Assembly (NCBI GenBank): GCA_910584115.1
Contig: CAJTYN010000012.1
Coordinates: 20,126 to 33,496 of the forward strand
Source of the DNA: an uncultured Lachnospiraceae bacterium
GTDB lineage: Bacteria > Bacillota > Clostridia > Lachnospirales > Lachnospiraceae
Reading direction: 5' to 3'
Length of the DNA stretch: 13,371 bases
The translations under genes and the position numbers were made by a program. Positions 1 through 6,005 of this stretch are shown here, piece after piece (the first letter of the stretch is position 1; each line of letters begins with the position of its first letter). Under the pieces are notes generated by a model. That model saw only the letters and a list, made by a program, of their open reading frames with translations. It did not search any database and was not told the origin of the DNA.

Positions 1-770
1 CCACTGACACTCTGGATCCCGACAAAAGGTGAAAATGAGATCTTTGTACCATATTTTTCGTAAATAGCCGGAAGATCACAGCACGGCTGTACGGAATCCC
101 AGGAATCGATCCCGCAGTCTATAAAATCTCCGATCAGCTGATCTACTTTTCCACAGCTGTGCAGGCTGAAGATGACACCACGACTTTTTACATGATCCGA
201 GATCTTCTTGATATTATCTTTGAATAATGTCCGCCAGGTTTCGGGAGACATAAAAAGATTGAGCTGCGTTCCATAATCATCGTGCATGGAAATGATATCA
301 GGTTTATAATATGTGATCAGTTTATCCAGACAGCGGATCCTGAAGTCTGTCAATGCGTCAAGAAATCTGGCTGTCTCTTCTGGCTCTAGCAGGAGTGCTG
401 TTAAAGCGTCTTCAAACTCCATGAGCGCATGCATCCTTTCAAACAGGCCGACAGGTAAACGGACCCACAGAGCTTTTTTCTCACGGTCGATCCCCTGACA
501 GTCGATCTGAGCACCCTTTTCCCAGTCGATCTCTTCAAGATCCGGAAAATGGACCTTTTCTTCCCATTCTGTGATATCTTCAAGTAACCGCTCACCTGGA
601 ACAGTGACAAAGTCTTTCCAGTGAACGCCGAACCAGTCGTAGGAATCACCGGCAGGCCGGTCGCGGATCGTGCTCCATGGCTGGATCGTTGCAGCCGCTA
701 TGTTCGGATCAGGGATCCATTCTGGATGGTCTACATGAAATGCGCGTAATAGATTTTCTTTTTCAGTCAT
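1..770 (-). CDS. UroD-family (MtaA-like) protein, partial (C-terminus beyond window)
   Basis: About 256 residues are present, open to the left edge, so the C-terminus is missing. The start at 770 is preceded by AAGGAG at 779-784 with 8 nt spacing. The protein begins MTEKENLLRAFHVDHPEWIP, a typical opening of the uroporphyrinogen decarboxylase (UroD) superfamily, and carries MHDDYG (residues 162-167) and LHSCGKV with H204 and C206. His-x-Cys is the zinc-ligand pattern of the MtaA/CmuA-type methylcobamide:coenzyme methyltransferase branch; the heme enzyme's N-terminal arginine signature is absent. The likely role is methyl-group or corrinoid-dependent catabolism rather than heme synthesis. It lies 62 bp downstream of the DcuC-like carrier on the same strand with no terminator between, so the two are probably cotranscribed. 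A third zinc ligand (Cys) expected near the C-terminus would lie outside the window. The family is well supported; the substrate is unknown. Confidence 0.85.
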   Translation of the reverse strand, partial: MTEKENLLRAFHVDHPEWIPDPNIAAATIQPWSTIRDRPAGDSYDWFGVHWKDFVTVPGERLLEDITEWEEKVHFPDLEEIDWEKGAQIDCQGIDREKKALWVRLPVGLFERMHALMEFEDALTALLLEPEETARFLDALTDFRIRCLDKLITYYKPDIISMHDDYGTQLNLFMSPETWRTLFKDNIKKISDHVKSRGVIFSLHSCGKVDQLIGDFIDCGIDSWDSVQPCCDLPAIYEKYGTKISFSPFVGIQSVS

Positions 771-832
771 CGTTTTTTCTCCTTTTATGTAGTTTTATAA
801 ATCTTTGATATGATAGATACGCAGTCGATCCA

Positions 833-2197
833 TCACCCTAAGATAAAATATGCACCGGCGAATGACAGCAGATAGATCATGATACACGGGATCAGAGTGC
901 GTTTGACGATATCCAGTGCGTTTATGTCCGCCTGTTTACAGCAATACTGGATATGAGGTCCGGTCCCCAGGGACAGGCAGCGGAATGAGTTCGCGGCCTG
1001 GATAGGATAGATCGCTGCAAAAAATGGGATCCCGGTATTTTCAGCAGCGATCTTGATCGGGTTTGCGACGATAGCAGAGATCGCAGATGCATCGCCGATC
1101 AAAGCCGACATCAGGATGATGAATGCGCCAGCTATAAAAAACAGCATCCAGCCGCTGATCCCTGTGGCAACGATTTGCTGGATCAGCCAGTTAAAACCAT
1201 TTAGTTTACTCAATAAATTAGAAAACAACTGAATGGACGCGACCATGAGGAGCAGGTTAGCAAAACCATTTCCCATGCCGGTAAACCAGACAGTGATATC
1301 GGATAACCGCTCCAACAGATCCCTTTTATTGATAAATTCAATGGCGGCAGAGATGAGTATGGAGATCAGTACCGCGGCGACAACGCTGATGGATATACTG
1401 CTGAAGAATACCTTGCTGAAGATGATGATCAGGAACATGGGGAGCAAAGGCAGGACAGCATAATATCTCGGTGGTGTTTCCAGCATCTGACCATCATCAG
1501 AAGGCGCATCGCTTCCCATGACATAGCCTTCTTTTTTATCAAAATACTGCATGACGATGCCTGCGAGCAGCGCAGTGATGATGAGGATGAAAGGCATGAC
1601 CCTTACAGAAGCATTCAAAAAATATCCTGTGATATCATTGACGTTTGCTCCGCTCAAGACTATGGCGACCACAAAGTCCGCAGGCCCCCAGTCGAAACAG
1701 GTGCCTAAAAAGAGCGCGGCCATAGCGGTCTTTTTGCTCAGACCGGCACGGAGCATGGCAGGATAAAGAGTGGAAAACAGCAATGCCAGTATCGCAAAAG
1801 CGGATACGATAGCGATACGCATGATACCACAGATGATGATGGCGACAAAAACACCGACAAAATATGGATTTTTAGATCTGGAGACCGGTCTTGCCACGAT
1901 ACTCCCGAGCACAACAGAAGCATTGATCTTCTCCATATAGACAGAGTATCCAAAGATCGGGAGCATGGAGAGACCTACGGAAGAAAAAGAGGTGATCAGC
2001 TGCTCCTTGAATACTTCAAAAATATCGATCACCATATTCCCGCTCGATGTATCGGCTACGCTCTGCCCGGTAGTCACTTCGTATATGATCGCCAGGCAAA
2101 ATGAAAGCGCAAGAAATACGATCGTGTTTGGATATTTTTTCTGAAGAAGAAATACCGCAAGAAATATAAACAATAATGAAACGATCAGATTGATCAT
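833..2197 (-). CDS. DcuC-family anaerobic C4-dicarboxylate-type carrier
   Basis: This 454-residue, very hydrophobic protein has about 12 predicted membrane spans. It shares family landmarks with DcuC: a region like PYFVGVFVAIIICGI followed by LFSTLYPAMLRAGLSKKTA, a central cytoplasmic stretch (DKKEGYVMG...PPRYYAVLPLLPM), GMGNGFANLLLMVA, and DIVKRTLIP near the end. DcuC proteins exchange or export C4-dicarboxylates such as succinate and fumarate in anaerobes, but distant members may carry other carboxylates. I chose the start at 2197 (MINLIVSLL) because AAAGGAG lies just upstream and the first membrane span begins at once; an in-frame ATG at 2245 would add 16 polar residues and lacks a site. 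Next on the strand is the UroD-family gene, suggesting that the carrier brings in or removes the substrate or product of that enzyme. Regulation is probably through the long leader and upstream palindrome. The family call is good; the substrate is inferred only. Confidence 0.8.
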   Translation of the reverse strand: MINLIVSLLFIFLAVFLLQKKYPNTIVFLALSFCLAIIYEVTTGQSVADTSSGNMVIDIFEVFKEQLITSFSSVGLSMLPIFGYSVYMEKINASVVLGSIVARPVSRSKNPYFVGVFVAIIICGIMRIAIVSAFAILALLFSTLYPAMLRAGLSKKTAMAALFLGTCFDWGPADFVVAIVLSGANVNDITGYFLNASVRVMPFILIITALLAGIVMQYFDKKEGYVMGSDAPSDDGQMLETPPRYYAVLPLLPMFLIIIFSKVFFSSISISVVAAVLISILISAAIEFINKRDLLERLSDITVWFTGMGNGFANLLLMVASIQLFSNLLSKLNGFNWLIQQIVATGISGWMLFFIAGAFIILMSALIGDASAISAIVANPIKIAAENTGIPFFAAIYPIQAANSFRCLSLGTGPHIQYCCKQADINALDIVKRTLIPCIMIYLLSFAGAYFILG

Positions 2198-2224
2198 ATG
2201 ACTCCTTTCCGCAGTTTTACTTTG

Positions 2225-2412
2225 AAAGCTCCGGACAGCGGCCATGTGGAAGGCGTGCTGGCACGCGCTGACACATGGACATTGGACGGACTAAGGTGTA
2301 TGAGTGAGCAGGCTGATAAGCCGGATCACGAATACGCCTGGCAGCTGTGGGAGTGCCGGAGGCACGGAGCAGCTGGCTTTCATTCATGGTGATGTCGCCG
2401 TCAGGCGACATG
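2225..2412 (-). other. GC-rich, hairpin-dense leader island upstream of the dcuC-like gene (candidate structured RNA)
   Basis: This island is clearly more GC-rich than the flanking sequence and would lie in the untranslated leader of the carrier mRNA. It holds several inverted repeats. At 2242-2278 CCATGTG pairs with CACATGG around an inner GCGTGC/GCACGC stem. At 2311-2322 GGCT pairs with AGCC. At about 2343-2374 CAGCTG copies bracket GTGCC/GGCAC. At 2392-2411 ATGTCGCC pairs with GGCGACAT over a 4-nt loop. Both strands are also open for about 64 codons here, without a ribosome site or recognisable protein. I do not recognise a known riboswitch. It may be a regulatory leader RNA or a dispersed repeat element. 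Confidence 0.45.
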
Positions 2413-2466
2413 TCAGTTTACTTTAAAATGTACAGCCTTATCTTTCTGCTCTATCATTCAGGCTGT

Positions 2467-2485
2467 TCATGATCTGACATCATGA
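2467..2485. repeat. 7-bp inverted repeat in the dcuC leader region
   Basis: TCATGAT and ATCATGA are separated by CTGAC. On the minus strand it lies just after a strong ribosome-site-like AGGAG (2514-2518). That site is followed by ATG at 2511 (14 codons, ending at 2467, with only 2 nt spacing) and by ATG ACA TAA at 2507 (6 nt spacing). It could be an operator, a small leader hairpin or part of a short leader-peptide device. Nothing recognisable is encoded. Confidence 0.25.
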
Positions 2486-2563
2486 GTATGTGATCTTTTT
2501 ATGTCATACATTTCTCCTTTCATTTTTTTTACGTGACGTTGTTTTCGGGTCCAACCTTAGATC

Positions 2564-2577
2564 AAGATCCGGATCTT
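2564..2577. promoter_or_regulatory. 14-bp perfect palindrome, candidate operator
   Basis: AAGATCCGGATCTT is a perfect palindrome. It begins a few bases downstream of the predicted transcription start of the dcuC-like operon (extended -10 at 2589-2594), where a bound regulator could block transcription. The obvious candidate protein is the PucR-like regulator encoded directly upstream, but the arms differ from those around that regulator's own promoter. Confidence 0.35.
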
Positions 2578-2588
2578 TTGATAGCTCA

Positions 2589-2617
2589 AGTATAGCATCT
2601 TGCGGGCTTTCAGGTAA
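2589..2617 (-). promoter_or_regulatory. Candidate promoter of the dcuC-uroD operon
   Basis: On the minus strand an extended -10, TGCTATACT, has its hexamer at 2589-2594. TTACCT lies 17 bp upstream (2612-2617) as a poor -35, which the TGn extension could compensate for. Transcription would start near 2582 and give a leader of about 385 nt before the carrier start at 2197. It sits directly after the terminator of the regulator gene, where a new promoter would be needed. Confidence 0.4.
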
Positions 2618-2652
2618 TGCGCATTATATCCGAAGATTTTTTTAAAAATACG

Positions 2653-2690
2653 AAAAAAAAGCAGGATAGTCTGGGACCATCCTACTTTTT
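2653..2690 (-). terminator. Intrinsic terminator of the PucR-like regulator gene
   Basis: On the minus strand AAAAAGTAGGATGGTC, a CCA loop and GACTATCCTGCTTTTT form a near-perfect stem with two G-U pairs, followed by a run of eight T. It starts about 50 nt past the regulator stop codon. The A-tract on the other side makes it potentially bidirectional. It separates the regulator transcript from the dcuC-uroD operon. Confidence 0.85.
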
Positions 2691-2739
2691 GCGCATTATA
2701 GCTGCGATCTATGTACACTTTGTAGCAGAGCGGGAATGA

Positions 2740-4287
2740 CTAAAGAAATCCAGGGTCATATCCTGCGAATTTCAAAAACAGGAAGAACAGATTGAGGGTA
2801 TCCGTATCTTCGATGTTCGTGTGTGTGATGGAAGAGATCTTGTCCAGCCTGTAAAGAAGGGTACTCCGGTGAACGGATAATCCTTTGGCTGTCTGAGTGA
2901 CATTTCGATCATTATCGATATATAAACGCAATGTTTTTAGATACTCGGTGTTGTTTTTTCTATCCCATTCCAGCAGATCGTGGAGTTCCGGGACCATGTA
3001 TCTTCCCCCTGGAAATCTTTCCGATACGATATCATATAAATATTGGTATCTGTAGTCTTTAAAAAAATATACCCATGTAAATGGCGCATATGCCATTCCG
3101 AGCTGCAGAGCGATCTGAGCCTGTTGATGATATATAGATGCCTTGAAAAGATCAGAAAAAGGAAAGCTGATGCCCGCACGGAAATTTTCATCTCTCAGAA
3201 ATCCGAGCAGTTTTTTGGGGACCGGATCTTTCTGCTGCCACTCCGGTCCCATTTTGATCAATACTGCCAATCTGTCTTCGTAGGCGATCGAATAGGCAAG
3301 ATCGAAAGACTGATCCATGAGCATATTATAATACGGATAGGCAGTGATGCTGCCAGTATTTTTTCCTGACCGCATGCTGATGATCAGGTATCGGTCACTC
3401 GCATCCAGACCGAGATTTTTCAGAAAAAACTGCATATCCTGCTCTTTTACAGGCGTATCTGGTTCGAGCAGAGCATGAAATATCTTCTGGAGCCGGGGCG
3501 CGTCATCGGAGCTGTTGTCCTTCATATGCAGGTATTTTTCTTTTACGATATCCACAAAATATAAGAACAGAGCAGGATCATAAGGGCGGAAGTCTTGATC
3601 GATATCAATGAGTTTAACTCTGTAAATAAAAATATCATGGACAAATATATCAAAGCAGATCATCTTGTGATCTTTATACTGGTACGACCAGACGTTTTCC
3701 GTACATAAACTTTCCTTGTAATCCGGATCGGTCTTCAGATGCTGGATCTCTTCAACGGCAGTGTATCCAGCTTTGTCCAGGGGATCATCGGCATACCGCA
3801 GAGTCTTATAACTGTGCGCGATATGATGATATCCGCTGTCTCGGATCGTGATCTCATTGCCAAATAGGGCCGTTGCGATCTCTACCAGCTTCTGCATACT
3901 ATCATCAGAAAAAACAGTTTCTTTCAGTGCATGATCAAAACGTCTGTATTTTTCAAACACAGCGGATAATTTATTGATCAATACTCCTAAAGGCACATCT
4001 TCTGGTGAGATACAGAAATATGCTATGTTTTCCGGACAGTCAGACCCTTCTTTATCTCCCAGAAAGATCATGGATGTCCCTTCTTCGATAGACAGAAGTT
4101 CAAGAGAAGGCAGACTTGATCGTTTCAAGATATAAATGGTGTCAGAATGAAGCTTGAGATCACCGTCATAAAATCGATATCGTTCGATCAAGAGCATCTT
4201 ATCATACTGATGAAAACAACTCTCAACAATAGATCCCTTAAATTCTTCAGCGATCATGGCGATCGATAATCTCAAAGATGTCCTCAT
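2740..4287 (-). CDS. PucR/CdaR-family transcriptional regulator
   Basis: This 515-residue protein has a C-terminal PucR-type helix-turn-helix at about residues 450-508. Its signature elements are YLKTLRLYIDNDRNVTQTA, LSVHRSTLLYRLDKI and the trailing DTLNLFFLFLKF. Upstream, at about 270-400, is the degenerate cyclase-like CdaR middle region, and the first 250 residues are a variable sensory part with no membrane span. Members of this family sense purines, sugar acids, amino acids or related nutrients and control adjacent catabolic genes, usually as activators. The start at 4287 follows AAGGGAG with normal spacing. It precedes the DcuC-like carrier and UroD-like enzyme on the same strand, making it their likely local regulator. 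The upstream region carries an extended -10 promoter bracketed by large inverted repeats, which suggests autoregulation. The family is confident; the ligand is unknown. Confidence 0.88.
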   Translation of the reverse strand: MRTSLRLSIAMIAEEFKGSIVESCFHQYDKMLLIERYRFYDGDLKLHSDTIYILKRSSLPSLELLSIEEGTSMIFLGDKEGSDCPENIAYFCISPEDVPLGVLINKLSAVFEKYRRFDHALKETVFSDDSMQKLVEIATALFGNEITIRDSGYHHIAHSYKTLRYADDPLDKAGYTAVEEIQHLKTDPDYKESLCTENVWSYQYKDHKMICFDIFVHDIFIYRVKLIDIDQDFRPYDPALFLYFVDIVKEKYLHMKDNSSDDAPRLQKIFHALLEPDTPVKEQDMQFFLKNLGLDASDRYLIISMRSGKNTGSITAYPYYNMLMDQSFDLAYSIAYEDRLAVLIKMGPEWQQKDPVPKKLLGFLRDENFRAGISFPFSDLFKASIYHQQAQIALQLGMAYAPFTWVYFFKDYRYQYLYDIVSERFPGGRYMVPELHDLLEWDRKNNTEYLKTLRLYIDNDRNVTQTAKGLSVHRSTLLYRLDKISSITHTNIEDTDTLNLFFLFLKFAGYDPGFL

Positions 4288-4310
4288 ATCATCATCTCCC
4301 TTCCTGTTTC

Positions 4311-4373
4311 AGCAGATCCTCGTAAGATACCTCTATTATAACACAGATGGAGGTATCTGCGTCTTGATCTGCT
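4311..4373. promoter_or_regulatory. Nested inverted repeats bracketing the regulator promoter, candidate operator
   Basis: Two nested perfect inverted repeats share nearly the same centre. The inner arms are AGATACCTC (4325-4333) and GAGGTATCT (4350-4358), the outer arms AGCAGATC (4311-4318) and GATCTGCT (4366-4373). The gaps between outer and inner arms are 6 and 7 nt. The TATAAT box of the PucR-like gene lies exactly inside the inner pair. The layout suits a dimer or tetramer binding around the promoter, most simply the PucR-like protein itself. Confidence 0.6.
4335..4343 (-). promoter_or_regulatory. Extended -10 promoter of the PucR-like regulator gene
   Basis: On the minus strand TGTTATAAT is a perfect extended -10 (TGn plus TATAAT). 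No convincing -35 lies 17 bp upstream (GACGCA), fitting either an extended -10 promoter or one needing an activator. Transcription would start near 4328, giving a leader of about 40 nt. Confidence 0.6.
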
Positions 4374-4421
4374 ATAAAATATATAAATGACCGATAAGTT
4401 ACAAAAAGGTGACTATGTAAC

Positions 4422-4441
4422 AAAAAAGTGCGTACTTTTTT
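4422..4441 (+). repeat. A/T-rich hairpin upstream of the precursor gene
   Basis: AAAAAAGT and ACTTTTTT form an 8-bp stem with a GCGT loop in the divergent region between the regulator and the precursor peptide gene. It resembles a weak terminator, but no plus-strand gene lies upstream, so it may insulate or regulate the peptide promoter, which I could not place securely (poor -10-like TAAGAT near 4462). Confidence 0.3.
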
Positions 4442-4516
4442 TCTGTTAAATATTTCGATAAGATAAAACTGCGGACAGGAAAAGGACGCAGATAAAAAAA
4501 ACGGAGGTAAAAGATC

Positions 4517-4822
4517 ATGGCACTTTCAGATCTATCAGGATGGAACAATTTTGCGGCGCCTGCTTCAGCGTGCGGAGCTGGCGATAAGCCTGCGGCATGC
4601 GGATCAGCGTGTGGGGGCGGTGACAAGCCTGCGGAGAAGCCTGCGGCATGCGGATCAGCGTGTGGGGGCGGTGACAAGCCTGCGGCATGCGGATCAGCGT
4701 GTGGGGGCGGTGACAAGCCTGCGGAGAAGCCTGCGGCATGTGGATCAGCGTGTGGAGCTGGCGATAAGCCGGAGGAGAAGCCCGCGGCATGTGGATCAGC
4801 CTGCGGGGCCGGTGACAGATAA
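4517..4822 (+). CDS. Cys-repeat RiPP precursor peptide (CX3CX3D repeats)
   Basis: This 101-residue peptide has a short N-terminal part (MALSDLSGWNNFAAPAS, 1-17) followed only by repeats of A-C-G-S-A-C-G-(G/A)-G-D-K-P, some with an extra (A/E)EKPA linker. There are 11 Cys: C19 alone, then pairs C28/C32, C45/C49, C58/C62, C75/C79 and C92/C96. Each downstream Cys, and C19, is followed by Asp four residues later, giving six CX3D motifs. CX3D is the thioether-forming motif of freyrasin-type ranthipeptides, where sulfur is joined to the Asp beta carbon. Units begin near residues 18, 27, 44, 57, 74 and 91. GGAGG at 4503-4507 supports the ATG. The next gene is a SPASM radical SAM enzyme, the expected maturase. 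Related CXXX- or ACGX-type repeat peptides have been named in radical SAM genome surveys, as I recall. A metal-binding role without modification is the main alternative. Confidence 0.85.
   Translation: MALSDLSGWNNFAAPASACGAGDKPAACGSACGGGDKPAEKPAACGSACGGGDKPAACGSACGGGDKPAEKPAACGSACGAGDKPEEKPAACGSACGAGDR
4568..4819 (+). repeat. Tandem 39/51-bp DNA repeats inside the precursor gene
   Basis: Repeat units start at 4595, 4646, 4685, 4736 and 4787, with a shortened first unit at 4568. They alternate between 51-bp and 39-bp forms, the longer adding GAGAAGCCTGCG. The 51-bp units at 4595 and 4685 and the 39-bp unit at 4646 appear identical over their shared part, making a 90-bp super-repeat. The last two units have diverged at several bases. 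Such near-identity points to recent duplication and easy copy-number change. Confidence 0.9.
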
Positions 4823-4845
4823 GCTGTCTGCCGGGTGACATCCAT

Positions 4846-4883
4846 ATTTCCGGCGGCCTGCGTTCTGATGGGCTGCCGGAAAT
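4846..4883 (+). terminator. Stable intergenic hairpin after the precursor gene, possible attenuator
   Basis: ATTTCCGGC (4846-4854) pairs perfectly with GCCGGAAAT (4875-4883), extended inward by a G-U pair and GCC/GGC, leaving a loop of about 12 nt. There is no proper T-run after it (CTTCTAAAAAG), so it is more likely a partial terminator or 3' stabiliser, which would yield more precursor than maturase mRNA as is common in RiPP operons. The gap between the two genes is otherwise empty. Confidence 0.55.
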
Positions 4884-4949
4884 CTTCTAAAAAGAAATAC
4901 ACTGTATGGTGTTTCACATAATAAATTGATGGAGGGAGGGGCTTGGCCC

Positions 4950-6005
4950 ATGAGAGAATACTTTGCTTTCCAGTGGCACATCACGGATGACTGCGACCAG
5001 AGGTGCAAGCACTGTTATATTTTTTCGGAAAATGATCGTAAGGAACTGGACGCCATGTCCTGGGAGCAGATGCAGGAGGTGGTGGAAAACTGCGAGGATT
5101 TCTGTGAGATGTACCACAGGCTGCCCTATTTTTATATCACGGGGGGAGATCCGATCCTGCATCCGGATCTCTGGAGGCTTCTGGGGCTTTTGAAGAGCAA
5201 AGGGATCCCTTTTGCAATCCTGGGAAACCCCTTCCACCTGAATGATGAGGTATGCCGGAGGCTGAAGGAGCATGGCTGTCAGAAGTACCAGCTTTCCCTG
5301 GACGGGATGCGAAAGACACATGACTGGTTCCGGAAGCCGGGTTCCTTTGACATCACCCTGGAGAAGATCGGCTGCCTGAAACGGGCGGGCATCCGGGCGG
5401 TGATCATGACCACGGTGTCCGGCAAGAACATCAAAGAGATCCCGGACATCATCGATACGGCAGTGGAGCATAAGGCGGATGTGTTTGCCTTTGCCAGGTA
5501 CTGCCCTACCAGTGAAGAAAAGGATACGGGGATGTCCCCGATGGAGTACCGGGAGCTGCTCGCGGCCTGCGACAAAAAGTTTAAGGAGTATGAGGCGGCT
5601 GGCTGTGAGACATATTTCAATAAAAAAGACCATCTGTGGACGCTTTATGAGTACGAGACCGGGGCGTTCAAGATACCGGAGGACGCGGAGGAGGGCGTGA
5701 TCTACGGGGGCTGCAACTGCGGCAACTGCCATCTGACCATCCTGCCGAATGGGGATGTGTATGCCTGCAGGCGGGTGCTAAGCAGCAAGGTGTCCAATGT
5801 GTTTGAAGACAGGCTGGCGGATGTGTGGGTATGCCAGATGGAGCGGTACCGGGAGTATGACAGATTTAAGAAATGTTCTAAATGCGGATTGAAGGCATGG
5901 TGCCGGGGATGTCCGGCAGTGGCGAGCGGGGCGCACGGAGATTTTTATGATGCGGACCCGCAGTGCTGGAAGGAGGTTGCGGGATATGAAAGCAGTCGTT
6001 CTTAA
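4950..6005 (+). CDS. Radical SAM/SPASM peptide maturase
   Basis: This 351-residue enzyme has the radical SAM cluster motif C15-D-Q-R-C19-K-H-C22 right at its N-terminus and TGGDP in the next strand-loop, a typical SAM-binding element. A C-terminal SPASM region binds auxiliary iron-sulfur clusters: CNCGNC (C255, C257, C260), LPNGDVYAC (C273), CSKC (309-312), CRGC (318-321) and C339. SPASM enzymes of this size modify peptides, for instance by Cys thioether formation. Its substrate should be the Cys-repeat peptide encoded just upstream. I chose the ATG at 4950 (MREYFAFQWHITDDC) because AGGG lies 9 nt before it; the longer frame from TTG at 4926 would put the GGAGGGAGGGG stretch inside the gene. 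There is no N-terminal RRE-like extension, unlike SCIFF or PapB-type maturases. The last 20 bp overlap the MDR gene, implying translational coupling. Confidence 0.88.
   Translation: MREYFAFQWHITDDCDQRCKHCYIFSENDRKELDAMSWEQMQEVVENCEDFCEMYHRLPYFYITGGDPILHPDLWRLLGLLKSKGIPFAILGNPFHLNDEVCRRLKEHGCQKYQLSLDGMRKTHDWFRKPGSFDITLEKIGCLKRAGIRAVIMTTVSGKNIKEIPDIIDTAVEHKADVFAFARYCPTSEEKDTGMSPMEYRELLAACDKKFKEYEAAGCETYFNKKDHLWTLYEYETGAFKIPEDAEEGVIYGGCNCGNCHLTILPNGDVYACRRVLSSKVSNVFEDRLADVWVCQMERYREYDRFKKCSKCGLKAWCRGCPAVASGAHGDFYDADPQCWKEVAGYESSRS

Noticed and set aside
2198..2411. Two opposed ORFs of 64 codons upstream of the dcuC-like gene
   Set aside because: They occupy the GC-rich hairpin island where stops are rare; neither has a ribosome site or a recognisable protein pattern.
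2467..2511. 14-codon leader peptide MYDIKRSHTHDVRS in the dcuC leader
   Set aside because: The AGGAG is good but the spacing to this ATG is only 2 nt, and the better-spaced ATG ends after two codons. No attenuator-like residue run is seen, so it is not listed as a gene.
4595..4819. Regularly spaced repeats resembling a CRISPR array
   Set aside because: Repeats run head to tail without unique spacers and stay in one reading frame; they encode protein repeats.
4399..4917. 172-codon antisense ORF across the precursor gene
   Set aside because: Its length comes from the tandem repeats, which keep several frames open at once. The sense frame has the ribosome site, Cys/Asp pattern and a maturase neighbour; the antisense reads low-complexity SPAPHADPHAAG.
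4926..4949. Earlier TTG start for the radical SAM maturase
   Set aside because: It would make the purine-rich ribosome site part of the coding sequence and adds MEGGAWP, absent from normal radical SAM N-termini; ATG at 4950 is correctly spaced.
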